This document shows positions 56,513 through 64,000 of a stretch of 64,000 nt of DNA, piece after piece; position 1 is the stretch's first letter; each line of letters opens with the position of its first letter. The position numbers were made by a program, and so were the translations under genes. The DNA is taken from NCBI RefSeq assembly GCF_036946495.1, contig NZ_JAQIIX010000002.1, positions 3,410,001 to 3,474,000 on the forward strand. Direction: 5' to 3'. A model generated the notes under the pieces. It saw only the letters and a program-made list of their open reading frames with translations, made no database searches and was not told the origin of the DNA. This stretch comes from Mycolicibacterium neoaurum (GTDB lineage: Bacteria; Actinomycetota; Actinomycetes; Mycobacteriales; Mycobacteriaceae).

Positions 56513-56752
56513 CTACTTGGCGCTCTCGGCGCTCTTCTGTCGAGCTTCGGCGGCGCTTGCGGCCGCGCGTGCGGCGTCGGCCTGCGCTTCCTTCTTGGCG
56601 ACGTTGCGCTCCGCCTCGGCCTTGTCCTGTTGGGCCCGTCCCTCTTCGCGAAGTCCGTCGTTGCCGGAGACGATCCCGGCGACTTCCTTCACCTTGCCCT
56701 TGACGTCTTCGACGACACCACTCACGGCATTCTCGGGTCCACTGTCAGCCAT
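56513..56752 (-). CDS. CsbD-family stress protein (79 aa)
   Basis: A short hydrophilic protein: CsbD core GVVEDVKGKVKEVAGIVSGND (two adjoining segments of the motif) followed by a charged Ala/Lys/Glu helix. Similar proteins are among the most abundant general-stress proteins in mycobacteria and are often SigF-dependent; their molecular role is unknown. AAAGGA lies about 5 bases before ATG. A GGGTAT element 56 bases upstream of the start supports stress control. It is related to the N-terminal part of the coiled-coil fusion at 49698. Confidence 0.88.
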   Translation of the reverse strand: MADSGPENAVSGVVEDVKGKVKEVAGIVSGNDGLREEGRAQQDKAEAERNVAKKEAQADAARAAASAAEARQKSAESAK

Positions 56753-56807
56753 GGCGATTCCTTTCTACGGGGCGATATTCGCGAGGGCGATGTTCGCTGC
56801 GGTGTAA

Positions 56808-56833
56808 ATACCCGTCGCTTTTCGGATCATTCC
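56808..56833 (-). promoter_or_regulatory. Possible stress promoter of the CsbD gene
   Basis: GGGTAT (56808-56813) is a perfect SigF -10 element, but the -35 region 15 bases further up reads GGAAT (56829-56833) instead of GTTT. GGAAT is more like the -35 of SigE/SigH-type factors, whose -10 is not present. The -35 lies in the last codons of the HNH gene. Confidence 0.35.
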
Positions 56834-58440
56834 AAATTGTGATGTGCGTCACTTTTCAATGAGATGGCGAGCTCGGCGGCGTTGCGGGTGCGTTCGGCGT
56901 TTATGCGGTATTCGCGGTCGCGTTGTCGGGTGCGTTGGCGCCGTGGGATGTCGGGTTCGCGGTCGCTGAGATTGCCGCGCTCACCGATCAGGGTGATGTG
57001 CCGCGCTCGCGGGATCTCGACCTCAGATGTGTTGTGCCCGAACAGGACCGGACCGAGCGGCATCGTCGCATATCGGTGCCCGGATGGTGAGGTCCATGTG
57101 GTGGTGCCGTCGGGGTGCGCTTTCGGGGTCCAGCCAACTTTCACGGTTTTCAGTAGGTGGTGTTCGCGGCACAGTGGGCGCAGGTTGCCCGGGTGGGTCG
57201 CCCCGGCAGGCCAGGGGGTGACATGGTCCAGGTCGCAGCGTTGGGCGGGTTTTCCGCAGCCGGGGAAGCAGCAGGTCATGGCGGTCATGCGGACATAGGC
57301 GGCCAGCTTTGCTGAGGGGCGGTAGCGGGGTTCGGAGCCCAGGTCTGTTGCGCTGCTCAGGGGCCGGACTGTCGCGCCGGTGTTGATGAGCTCGGTGAGC
57401 AGGTGGGCGGGGATGATGGCCCCGTCGAGGGTGATACCCGCACCCACGCCACGTCGGGTTCTGGCGGCTGGTGCGGCGGGGCGCGGATCGGCGCCACCGC
57501 CCTCTTTCGCGGCGGGCTCCTCGGCCGGCGGCGCGGCCACCGGCCGTTCCTCGTCCTTGTCGGTCCTCGGGTCCTGCCCACCGCTGCCATCAGGTCCGGG
57601 CCCCGACGCGGGCTCCGCCCCGTGCCCGGTGTCGGGTTGCTGTCCGGTGAGCACGTAGATGGTGACCGCACCCGCCCGGGGATCCTTGCCCGACCCGGTG
57701 CAGTCGGGGTTACCGCACAGGCACGTCAAGGTTTCGGCGCCGGTCAGGACGGCGGCCAGGGCGTCGGCGCGGCGTTCGGCCACGGTCCGCGGATCACCCT
57801 CACACACACCGTGGGCGAGATCGTTGAGCCGGGCGTCGCTGAGCGCGGCGTCGGTGGTGCGCATCCGTCCCCAGAACGAGACCACTCCGTCGGGGTCGTC
57901 ACGGTCGCCGAAGTCGATATAGCGGTCTTTGGCCGCGACCTTGGATCGGATGACCGCGATCGGATCGAACTTTTGCACCCAGAAATCGACCGCCCGGATC
58001 AGCGCGGTCTCCGATAAAGCCCCGTATTGGTGGGCGGTGCCGGCGATCCCGGCGTCGATCAACGACAGCGCCTCCTCGTCCGTGACGAGTTGGGTGCGCC
58101 AGGTGATCGCCGCGATGACTTTCGCCGATACCGACCCTTGCGCGAACACCTCCGCGGTGCGGGGTAGCCGGTCACGCAACGCCATCGCGATGCGCATCTG
58201 GGCGCTGGCGGCGCGGGGTCCGAGGGTGCAGGCGGCGCTGATTTCGGCTTTGGCCAGTGCCCATCCGTCGATCAGCTTCAATGCCGACGATTCGTCTTCG
58301 TCCGCGCAGTGTCGTGCGGTGACCTCGGCGATCAACGCAAGCCGCCGGGCCGCCGCGGCCGCCTCGGCGCGGGTGGCATCGGTGACCGCGGCGATGAGGT
58401 CTTGATCGCTCAGCTCCGACAACCCCGATCGTTCGAACAT
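56827..58440 (-). CDS. DUF222/HNH endonuclease-domain protein (13E12 repeat family)
   Basis: A 537-residue protein of the mycobacterial 13E12 (REP) family: N-terminal DUF222 (about 1-330), a Pro/Asp/Glu-rich linker (about 275-340), and a C-terminal HNH domain with a zinc-type CCFPGCGKP, LDHVTPWPAG, NLRPLCREHHLLK. These genes are often multicopy and can host mobile elements; their nuclease activity is mostly unproven. ATG 58440 is the domain start; TAGAAT lies 7 bases before it, so it is probably translated from a leaderless mRNA. The frame above it is spurious. Confidence 0.9.
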   Translation of the reverse strand: MFERSGLSELSDQDLIAAVTDATRAEAAAAARRLALIAEVTARHCADEDESSALKLIDGWALAKAEISAACTLGPRAASAQMRIAMALRDRLPRTAEVFAQGSVSAKVIAAITWRTQLVTDEEALSLIDAGIAGTAHQYGALSETALIRAVDFWVQKFDPIAVIRSKVAAKDRYIDFGDRDDPDGVVSFWGRMRTTDAALSDARLNDLAHGVCEGDPRTVAERRADALAAVLTGAETLTCLCGNPDCTGSGKDPRAGAVTIYVLTGQQPDTGHGAEPASGPGPDGSGGQDPRTDKDEERPVAAPPAEEPAAKEGGGADPRPAAPAARTRRGVGAGITLDGAIIPAHLLTELINTGATVRPLSSATDLGSEPRYRPSAKLAAYVRMTAMTCCFPGCGKPAQRCDLDHVTPWPAGATHPGNLRPLCREHHLLKTVKVGWTPKAHPDGTTTWTSPSGHRYATMPLGPVLFGHNTSEVEIPRARHITLIGERGNLSDREPDIPRRQRTRQRDREYRINAERTRNAAELAISLKSDAHHNLE

Positions 58441-58447
58441 ATGAGCG

Positions 58448-58453
58448 ATTCTA
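58448..58453 (-). promoter_or_regulatory. -10 element for a leaderless HNH-gene mRNA
   Basis: TAGAAT on the minus strand ends 7 bases before ATG 58440, so transcription should start at the A of the start codon. No Shine-Dalgarno sequence is present, which fits. A -35 box cannot be placed with confidence. Confidence 0.5.
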
Positions 58454-58489
58454 CTGACGCCCACCGACAAGGTCGGCCACCGAAACATT

Positions 58490-58523
58490 GGAACGGCCCC
58501 GGGAAACACACCGGGGCCGTTCC
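58490..58523 (-). terminator. Strong hairpin between kup and the HNH gene
   Basis: A perfect 13-bp stem (58490-58502 with 58511-58523) around an 8-base loop. There is no T-tract, as is common for mycobacterial terminators. It could end kup transcription, or a short transcript starting near 58560. Confidence 0.65.
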
Positions 58524-58560
58524 GTGGGCCTGGAGCACCCGCTCCGTAAAGATTGTTGCC
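58490..58560 (-). ncRNA. Candidate short structured transcript (sRNA or leader)
   Basis: On the minus strand, GGTTA-N17-GGGTAC (58590-58594 and 58567-58572) lies directly after a CRP-type palindrome. From the expected start at about 58560 the sequence holds a small hairpin (GGAGC-GGGT-GCTCC, 58532-58545) and ends in the strong hairpin at 58490-58523. No coding frame with a ribosome-binding site lies inside. An RNA of about 70 bases is possible; alternatively the region is only a terminator. Confidence 0.3.
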
Positions 58561-58598
58561 GCCCCTGTACCCGGGGCATGCGACGATACTAACCTGTT

Positions 58599-58614
58599 TG
58601 TGACACGGATCACA
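58599..58614. promoter_or_regulatory. CRP-type palindrome TGTGA-N6-TCACA
   Basis: A perfect match to the consensus of mycobacterial cAMP receptor protein (TGTGA, 6 bases, TCACA). It lies 14 bases past the kup stop and about 5 bases before a possible -35 box for minus-strand transcription, so it probably controls the short transcript or HNH gene downstream, not kup. Confidence 0.6.
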
Positions 58615-58627
58615 CGGCGGGTAGCAA

Positions 58628-60553
58628 TCAGACATCCAATCGTGACCCGACCAATATCGTTCGGTCTGGCGGCAGGTGAAAGTAGCCGGCCGCATCGGCT
58701 GTGAGGAAGGATGTGGCGACGAAAAGCCGTTTGCGCCAACCGATCATGTCGTCGCTGTCGCCCGGTACCAGCTCGAGATGTGACAGGAAGTAGGACGCGT
58801 TGTCCAGGTCGATACCCCCTTCGGTGACTTCGCTGGGCAACATTCTCAAGGCGGCCGGGACGTCTGGCCGCTCCATATAGCCTGCATACACGGTGACGTG
58901 CACGATCCCGTCCTCGCGGTAACCAAGAGCGTCCACCGAGATGCGCTTGTTGTCGGGTAGGCGGGGGACGGGGACGGTCTCGACGGCGACGATCACGGCA
59001 TGTTCATGCAGGACGTGGTTGTGCTCGACATTGGTGCGCATCGCCAGCGGTGTGGTGTCATCGGACCGGTTCAGGAATACCGCGGTACCGGGCACGCGTA
59101 CCAGCGGGGGTTGCCGGTCGGCCAATTCGTCGATGAAGGGCCGGAGCGGTCCCTCGATCTCGTGCCTGGCCGCGGTCACCAGGTGACGGCCGCGCTGCCA
59201 GGTGGTCATCACGACGAAGGCGCAGATCGCGATGACCAGCGGCAGCCAGGCGCCGTGGACCAGCTTGGTGAGGTTGGCCGCCAAGAACATGACATCCACG
59301 AACAACAGTGCGCCGCCGCCCGCCACCAGCGCCCACAGCGGCCACCTCCACTCCTGTCTGGCGTAGTAGAGGAACAACAATGTGGTGATCGTGATCGTCC
59401 CGCTGACCGCCATACCGAACGCATAGGCCAGCGCTGCCGAGGAGCGGAAGGCGAACACCAGGGTAAGTACCGACATCATCAGTACCCAGTTGATCCACGG
59501 GACGTAGATCTGGCCGATCGCCTTGGCCGACGTGTGAGTGATGCGTAGACGCGGCAGATAACCGAGCTGGACGGCTTGTGAGACCACGGAGAACGCGCCG
59601 GTGATCACCGCCTGCGAAGCGATCACGGTGGCCGCCGTGGCCAACAGGACCAGTGGCAGCCGCGCCCACTCTGGGGCAAGCAGGAAGAACGGCGCGCTGT
59701 GCACGTTGTCATCTCGCAGCAGCAGTGCACCCTGCCCGACGTAGTTCAGCGTGCAGGCCGGTAGCACCAGTCCCAACCAGCCGATGACGATCGCACGCCG
59801 TCCGAAGTGCCCCATGTCGGCGTAGAGCGCCTCGGCGCCGGTGACAGCCAGCACGATCGCGGCAAGCGCAAAGAACGCGATGTGGAAGTGTCCGCCGATG
59901 AACGCGATGGCATACGTCGGTGACAGCGCGGCCAGAATCCCTGGGTTTCCGGCGATGCCGACGACGCCGCACGCGCCGATCGCGACGAACCAGACGATCA
60001 TGACCGGACCGAAGAATCTTCCGACCACCGCCGTGCCTTGGCGTTGCACGCTGAACAGCGCAACGATGATCACCGCGGTGATCGGGACCACCCAATCCTT
60101 GAGGCCGGGTTCGACGGTCTTGAGACCCTCCACCGCCGACAGCACCGATATTGCCGGCGTGATCATCGAATCGCCGAAGAACAGTGCGGCCCCGAACAGG
60201 CCGAGGAAGCCCAGCGCGATCGCGGTCCGGTGACCGCGCGTACTCGCACCGCGGCGCAGCAGCGTGATCAGCGCCATGATGCCACCCTCACCGTGGTTGT
60301 CGGCGCGCATCACCAGGGTCACGTAGGTGAGGGTGACGATCGTCATGACCGACCAGAAGATCAGGGAGACAACGCCATACACGTTGGCCTCGGTCAGTGG
60401 TACCGGGTGCGGGTCGGCGGGGTTGAAGACCGTCTGCAACGTGTAGATGGGACTCGTGCCGATATCGCCGAACACCACGCCTAGCGCTCCGATGATGATC
60501 GCCAGCCGCAGCGGTGGCGCGGACTGCTGTAACTGTGCGAGTTGGTCTGGCAT
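58628..60553 (-). CDS. kup: Kup-family potassium uptake protein
   Basis: A 641-residue K+ transporter of the KUP/HAK/KT family: 12 membrane helices (about 15-460) and a C-terminal cytosolic domain. The signature GALGVVFGDIGTSPIYTLQ in helix 1 and the FGDSMITPAISVLSAVEGL segment are typical, as is NHGEGGIMAL. It starts 2 bases after the modC stop, so it may be read from the same transcript; functional coupling of K+ uptake to molybdate uptake is not expected. No clear ribosome-binding site is seen, so translation may depend on modC. Confidence 0.95.
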   Translation of the reverse strand: MPDQLAQLQQSAPPLRLAIIIGALGVVFGDIGTSPIYTLQTVFNPADPHPVPLTEANVYGVVSLIFWSVMTIVTLTYVTLVMRADNHGEGGIMALITLLRRGASTRGHRTAIALGFLGLFGAALFFGDSMITPAISVLSAVEGLKTVEPGLKDWVVPITAVIIVALFSVQRQGTAVVGRFFGPVMIVWFVAIGACGVVGIAGNPGILAALSPTYAIAFIGGHFHIAFFALAAIVLAVTGAEALYADMGHFGRRAIVIGWLGLVLPACTLNYVGQGALLLRDDNVHSAPFFLLAPEWARLPLVLLATAATVIASQAVITGAFSVVSQAVQLGYLPRLRITHTSAKAIGQIYVPWINWVLMMSVLTLVFAFRSSAALAYAFGMAVSGTITITTLLFLYYARQEWRWPLWALVAGGGALLFVDVMFLAANLTKLVHGAWLPLVIAICAFVVMTTWQRGRHLVTAARHEIEGPLRPFIDELADRQPPLVRVPGTAVFLNRSDDTTPLAMRTNVEHNHVLHEHAVIVAVETVPVPRLPDNKRISVDALGYREDGIVHVTVYAGYMERPDVPAALRMLPSEVTEGGIDLDNASYFLSHLELVPGDSDDMIGWRKRLFVATSFLTADAAGYFHLPPDRTILVGSRLDV

Positions 60554-60555
60554 GC

Positions 60556-61641
60556 CTACATCATCGGTATCAGCGTGGGGTGAAGCTGCACTTCCTGGGT
60601 TTTCATGACGAAGTACACCCGCTGCCCGATCTCCAGATCCAGCTCAGCGGCCGCGGCAGGGGTGATATCGGCGGCCAGGCCCGTGCCGCCATCGGGTTGC
60701 TCGACACCGCGAACCCGCACCGTGGACCCGTGGATGTCGAGTTCGGCGATCTGCACCTCGACGATATTGCGCGGGCTTGCGTGCGGGGCACTCACGTGGA
60801 CCGCGACCGCGGCGGGACGGAACAGTGCGACACCGGCCGACCCGACCTCCAGATCGCCAAGACCGGAGATGGTTTGGCCCCATGCGGTGCGCAGAACGCC
60901 AGGTTCGGAAAGAACGCCCGACACCAGATTGACCCCGGCGATGCGCGCGGCGAAGTCACTTCGTGGCGCGCTCAGTACCTTGCGGACATTCCCACTCTCC
61001 ACCACGCGGCCGCCGTCGATGACGACCACGGTGTCGGCGAGGGCGAGCGCGTCGAGCAGATCGTGGGTGACGATGATCGCCGTGCGGCCACTTTCCCGCA
61101 GTACCTCGCGCAGCAGCCGGCGCATGGCGGGCGCTGCGGTGACATCGAGGGCGGCCATCGGTTCGTCGAGCAGCAGCAGCCGCGGTTCGGCGGCCAGCGC
61201 CCGGGCGACCGCGATGCGCTGCGCCTGCCCGCCGGACAGCTCCGCCGGCCTGCGTGCTGCCAGCTCCATGGCGTCGACGGCCGTCAACCAGTGCCGAGCC
61301 TGCTCTCGGGCGGCTGACCGCGACAATCCCCGGCAGCGCGGGGCGTAAGCAACGTTGGCCTCGGCCGTCATATGCGGAAACAGCATTGCCTGCTGGGACA
61401 ACATGGCAACACCCCGGCCGTGCGGCGGGATGAACGTTTTGGCCGCAGTGTCGATGAGGACGGTGTCGCCGAGGGTGATGCGGGCTGATTCGGGCTGCAG
61501 GAGGCCGGCGATCATCTGCAATAGCGTCGACTTGCCGGCGCCGTTGGGGCCCAACACGGCCAGGACCTCGCCTTCTGCGACTGTGATGTCGACGTCGACA
61601 TCACGTTGGGGGAACCGAGCCCGCACCGCGAGATCGCTCAC
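60556..61641 (-). CDS. modC: Molybdate ABC transporter ATPase
   Basis: A 361-residue ABC ATPase: Walker A GPNGAGKST, signature LSGGQAQR, Walker B LLLLDEP, H-loop VTHD, and a C-terminal TOBE-type domain (about 250-350) typical of ModC/CysA/PotA. It energises molybdate (or tungstate) import through ModB. GTG start, with its first bases overlapping the modB stop (GTGA). GGGAGG lies just upstream. Confidence 0.95.
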   Translation of the reverse strand: MSDLAVRARFPQRDVDVDITVAEGEVLAVLGPNGAGKSTLLQMIAGLLQPESARITLGDTVLIDTAAKTFIPPHGRGVAMLSQQAMLFPHMTAEANVAYAPRCRGLSRSAAREQARHWLTAVDAMELAARRPAELSGGQAQRIAVARALAAEPRLLLLDEPMAALDVTAAPAMRRLLREVLRESGRTAIIVTHDLLDALALADTVVVIDGGRVVESGNVRKVLSAPRSDFAARIAGVNLVSGVLSEPGVLRTAWGQTISGLGDLEVGSAGVALFRPAAVAVHVSAPHASPRNIVEVQIAELDIHGSTVRVRGVEQPDGGTGLAADITPAAAAELDLEIGQRVYFVMKTQEVQLHPTLIPMM

Positions 61642-62450
61642 AGGCCTCCCGCCAGACGCCTACTGGCCGACGCGATCACGATGGCCGCGGCGGCGACGAT
61701 GAGCAACAGCGACAATGCCACGGCCGCATCGGGATCCGTTTCGCGTTGCAGATAGATCTCCAACGGCAACGTGCGGGTCACCCCCTGCAATGATCCCGCG
61801 AAGGTCAGCGTCGCCCCGAACTCGCCGAGCGAACGCGCGAAGGCCAACACCGCGCCCGATATCAGGCCGGGTAATACCAGCGGCAGAGTCACCGTGCGCA
61901 GCACGGTGGTGGGGCGGGCGCCCAGCGTTGCCGCGATGTGTTCATAGCCGCTACCCGCCGAGCGTAGCGCGCCTTCCAGGCTGACGACCAGGAACGGCAG
62001 CGAGACAAAGGATTGCGCGAGTACGACCGCGGTGGTGGAGAACGCGATGCGCAGGCCCCACAGTTCGAGGTATTCGCCGAGCAGTCCTTGGCGGCCGAAT
62101 GTGTAGAGCAGTGCGATACCGCCGACCACCGGAGGAAGTACCAACGGCAGCAATACCAGCGAGCGCAGGATCGCTTGGCCGGGGAAGTGTCCGCGCGCGA
62201 GCGCCAGCGCCATCGGTGCCCCGAGCAACACACAGACCAGGGTGCTGGCGCTCGCGGTCTTGAGGCTCAACAGTAGTGCGGCGCGCGATGATTCGGAGGT
62301 GATGAGAGGGATGAAGTGCGGCCAGTCAATTCTCGACAGGATCGCGATCAGCGGTGTGATCACGAACAGTGCGCCCGCCGCGGCGGGCAGGTAGATCCAG
62401 GCCGGGAGGCCTACCTGGACCAGCCCGCTGGGTCGGCGCGCGACGGTCAC
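61638..62450 (-). CDS. modB: Molybdate ABC transporter permease
   Basis: A 270-residue inner-membrane permease with about six helices. The cytosolic EAA-like loop (GYEHIAATLGARPTTVLRTV) that contacts ModC is present, and ARSLGEFGATLTFAGS matches the ModB pattern. GTG start overlapping the modA stop by 4 bases (GTGA), and its stop overlaps the modC start the same way, so the genes are translationally coupled. It forms the channel for the substrate captured by ModA. Confidence 0.95.
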   Translation of the reverse strand: MTVARRPSGLVQVGLPAWIYLPAAAGALFVITPLIAILSRIDWPHFIPLITSESSRAALLLSLKTASASTLVCVLLGAPMALALARGHFPGQAILRSLVLLPLVLPPVVGGIALLYTFGRQGLLGEYLELWGLRIAFSTTAVVLAQSFVSLPFLVVSLEGALRSAGSGYEHIAATLGARPTTVLRTVTLPLVLPGLISGAVLAFARSLGEFGATLTFAGSLQGVTRTLPLEIYLQRETDPDAAVALSLLLIVAAAAIVIASASRRLAGGL

Positions 62451-63202
62451 GGTGAGGCAAAACCCGCTGCGGTGAGGACGTCCTGTCCGGCCGGGCTCGT
62501 CACGAGGTCGACGAAGTCTTGTGCGGCTCGTGAATTGACGGCCTCCTGGAGTACGGCGATGGGATAGGTGTTGACCGCGTCGGTGGACTCGGGGAACGGG
62601 ACAGCTGTCACATCGTCCGCGGCGCCCGCCGCATCGGTGACGTACACCAGTCCGGCATCGGCCTGCCCGGAGGTGACCTTGCCCAACACATCGGTCACCG
62701 CGGATTCCTCACTGACCGGTGCCAGCATGACGCCGGTGGCCTTCTCCACTTTTTCGGTGGCCGCCCCGCACGGGACCTGCGGCGCGCACACCACCACCTG
62801 GGTGCCCGACCGCGCCAGATCGGCAAACGTCGCAATTTTCTTGGGATTACCGAATGGCGTGACGATCGTCAAGGTGTTGCTCGCGAAGTTGACCGGCTCT
62901 CCGTCGACGACGCCGGCGTCCACTGCTTTGGTCATGTTGGCGGTGTCGGCGGAGGCGAACACGTCGGCGGGCGCGCCCTGGGTGATCTGGGTGACCAGAT
63001 CGGAGGAGCCTGCGAAATTGAAGGTGACCTTCGTTCCGGGATGGTCCTTTTCGAATCGGGCCCCCAGCTCGGTGAACGTCTTCTTCAACGATGCGGCGGC
63101 GAACACCGTGAGCTGTGCATCCGGCTGTGCCGAATCGCTCTGCGACGACGAGCATCCGGCGAGCAGGAGGGCTAGGGCCAACAGTCCCGCTAGTGGTTTC
63201 AC
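62447..63202 (-). CDS. modA: Molybdate-binding lipoprotein
   Basis: A 251-residue extracytoplasmic binding protein, lipid-anchored through Cys17 in LLLAGC. The ModA signature FAAASLKKTFTELG follows the signal; NFAGSSDLVTQITQGAPADVFASAD and the FPESTDAVNTYPIAVL segment bind the oxyanion. GTG 63202 has AGGAGG 6 bases upstream and overlaps the stop of the upstream regulator (GTGA). The longer frame above it is not ModA-like. Confidence 0.95.
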   Translation of the reverse strand: MKPLAGLLALALLLAGCSSSQSDSAQPDAQLTVFAAASLKKTFTELGARFEKDHPGTKVTFNFAGSSDLVTQITQGAPADVFASADTANMTKAVDAGVVDGEPVNFASNTLTIVTPFGNPKKIATFADLARSGTQVVVCAPQVPCGAATEKVEKATGVMLAPVSEESAVTDVLGKVTSGQADAGLVYVTDAAGAADDVTAVPFPESTDAVNTYPIAVLQEAVNSRAAQDFVDLVTSPAGQDVLTAAGFASP

Positions 63203-63603
63203 GATGTTCCTCCTGGAGTTTCCACGATGACGTTGGTGGCCTTGACGACGGCGACGGCAAGCGCACCGGGCTCCAGCCCGAGCTGTTCGGCCGAGGTGGT
63301 GCTCATGAGCGAGACGACGGTGAACGGACCGCACTGCATCTCGACTTCGCACATCACGCGGTCGGCCGTGACCTTGGTGACGAGCCCGACGAGGCGATTG
63401 CGTGCGGAGCTGCTGGCTCCGGTGGGGTCGGCGGGTGGGGAGGCCTGTTCGCGGACGAACGCGGCCAGGACATCGCCGGCGATGACCTTTCGTCCGGCGT
63501 CGTCCTTGTGCGAGGCCAGCGCACCGCTGTCGGTCCACCGGCGGACGGTGTCATCGCTGACCCCGAGCAGCGCGGCGGCGTCCTTGATGCGAATCTCCGG
63601 CAC
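63199..63603 (-). CDS. Molybdate-responsive HTH-TOBE (Mop) protein
   Basis: A 134-residue protein with an N-terminal MerR/excisionase-like helix-turn-helix (IRIKDAAALLGVSDDTVRRWTDSGALASH) and a C-terminal molybdenum-binding TOBE/Mop domain (about 70-130; NRLVGLVTKVTADRVMCEVEMQ, MSTTSAEQLGLEPGALAVAVVKATNV). It differs from enterobacterial ModE, which has a winged-helix and two Mop domains. It probably senses molybdate and regulates this operon. GTG 63603 has AGGGGG 6-7 bases upstream; TTG 63606 is possible. Confidence 0.9.
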   Translation of the reverse strand: MPEIRIKDAAALLGVSDDTVRRWTDSGALASHKDDAGRKVIAGDVLAAFVREQASPPADPTGASSSARNRLVGLVTKVTADRVMCEVEMQCGPFTVVSLMSTTSAEQLGLEPGALAVAVVKATNVIVETPGGTS

Positions 63604-63623
63604 CAATGACCCCCTCTATCCGA

Positions 63624-63645
63624 CTATGCGGTTAAGAAAGCATAG
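63624..63645. promoter_or_regulatory. Operator-like inverted repeat CTATGC-N10-GCATAG before the mod operon
   Basis: A perfect 6-bp inverted repeat with a 10-base spacer fills the short gap between the mod operon and the upstream gene, 21 bases before GTG 63603. The AT-rich arms and the spacing of about 1.5 turns suit a dimeric regulator, most simply the Mop protein encoded next to it. Confidence 0.5.
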
Positions 63646-63646
63646 A

Positions 63647-64000
63647 TCACCCGCATTTGCGGTTCTCGGTGAGCGCGACGAAGACGAGATCGAGGACCCG
63701 TGGTCGACCGGCTTCCTCGGCGGTCCGGCGTGACGCGTTGTTGAGCCCGTGGATGGTGCCGATCAGATGCTCATCGCGGTCGGCGCTGATATCGGCGGCC
63801 CACCTTCGCTGGGCGTGGCTCGCGTAATGGTGGCCGGCATGATCGGTGTCCACGACCTCCTCGTGGATCTCGGCGCCAGGAATCCAGTAGATGCGGCCCG
63901 GCCGGACGGCGAACGCCCCGACCGCGATATCGGCCACGGTGATCGCGTGCAACTGTCCGGCGGCATGCCAGGCGCGTAAGTCCTCGGTGGCGGCAGCCAC
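63647..64000 (-). CDS. Hypothetical protein, 5' end outside the window
   Basis: The visible 117 residues start at a GTG at the very edge and may not include the true start. The sequence has an acidic, His-rich middle part (EEVVDTDHAGHHYASHAQRRW) and ends LDLVFVALTENRKCG; the stop lies 40 bases before the mod regulator. The His/Asp content could bind metal but no family is recognised. It may be the first gene of the mod transcript, though the inverted repeat in the gap suggests a promoter there. Confidence 0.6.
   Translation of the reverse strand: MAAATEDLRAWHAAGQLHAITVADIAVGAFAVRPGRIYWIPGAEIHEEVVDTDHAGHHYASHAQRRWAADISADRDEHLIGTIHGLNNASRRTAEEAGRPRVLDLVFVALTENRKCG

Noticed and set aside
58309..58704. 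Plus-strand frame over the HNH gene 5' end and the hairpin region
   Set aside because: Antisense shadow of DUF222 codons; crosses a strong hairpin and the CRP site.
1..64000. CRISPR arrays, insertion sequences, rRNA operons
   Set aside because: No regularly spaced direct repeats, transposase genes or rRNA sequence were seen on reading the window.

Overview
The window looks like the chromosome of a fast-growing mycobacterium (Mycolicibacterium-like). It is GC-rich throughout and carries a PE-PPE-domain hydrolase, a secreted cutinase, a hemophore-family protein, an LCP ligase with a LytR_C domain, a 13E12-type DUF222/HNH protein and a mycobacterial SigF-type sigma factor. Gene density is high, and many neighbouring genes overlap by 1-4 bases or meet tail to tail. 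No phage, insertion sequence or CRISPR array was seen.

Layout. 1-6.5 kb: a left-truncated FAD oxidoreductase, initiator tRNA-Met, then cell-envelope and secreted proteins (LCP ligase, PE-PPE hydrolase, cutinase). 6.6-11.6 kb: a minus-strand group of 2OG-Fe(II) oxygenase, LysR regulator, DszC/SfnC-type flavin monooxygenase, a stand-alone MetE-core-like methyltransferase and a GPR1/YaaH carboxylate transporter. 12-24.6 kb: a diguanylate cyclase, a ThrE-type exporter, iron alcohol dehydrogenase plus mmsA with a divergent LysR gene, an NCS1 permease-amidase pair, and an EAL protein whose 5' end looks broken. 24.7-30.4 kb: hemophore-like and Pro-rich secreted proteins, a metallophosphoesterase, an SQR-like flavoprotein, and a four-gene operon (secreted protein, Nramp-like transporter, two PRC-barrel proteins).

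30.7-47 kb is a dense signalling island. It holds a SigF-family sigma factor, two STAS proteins, a GAF-SpoIIE phosphatase, an RsbW-type ATPase, a 1388-residue fusion of sensor kinase, receiver, SpoIIE phosphatase and RsbW-type ATPase, three GAF-ANTAR proteins, a PEP-synthase/rifampin-phosphotransferase-like enzyme and a second diguanylate cyclase. A third STAS gene lies at 54.4 kb. Sites matching the mycobacterial SigF promoter (GTTT, 15-17 bases, GGGTA) precede the sigma gene itself, a 37-residue zinc-ribbon gene, the Nramp operon, the SQR-like gene and a stress-type SDR gene at 55.6 kb. These genes probably form one local SigF-type stress regulon fed by partner switching.

47-58.5 kb: membrane and stress-associated genes (YihY, amino-acid permease, CsbD and coiled-coil proteins, SDRs, a second metallophosphoesterase) and the HNH protein. 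58.5-64 kb: a CRP-type palindrome and structured intergenic region, then kup, modC, modB, modA and a molybdate-binding regulator in one tightly packed unit, ending in a gene cut by the right edge.
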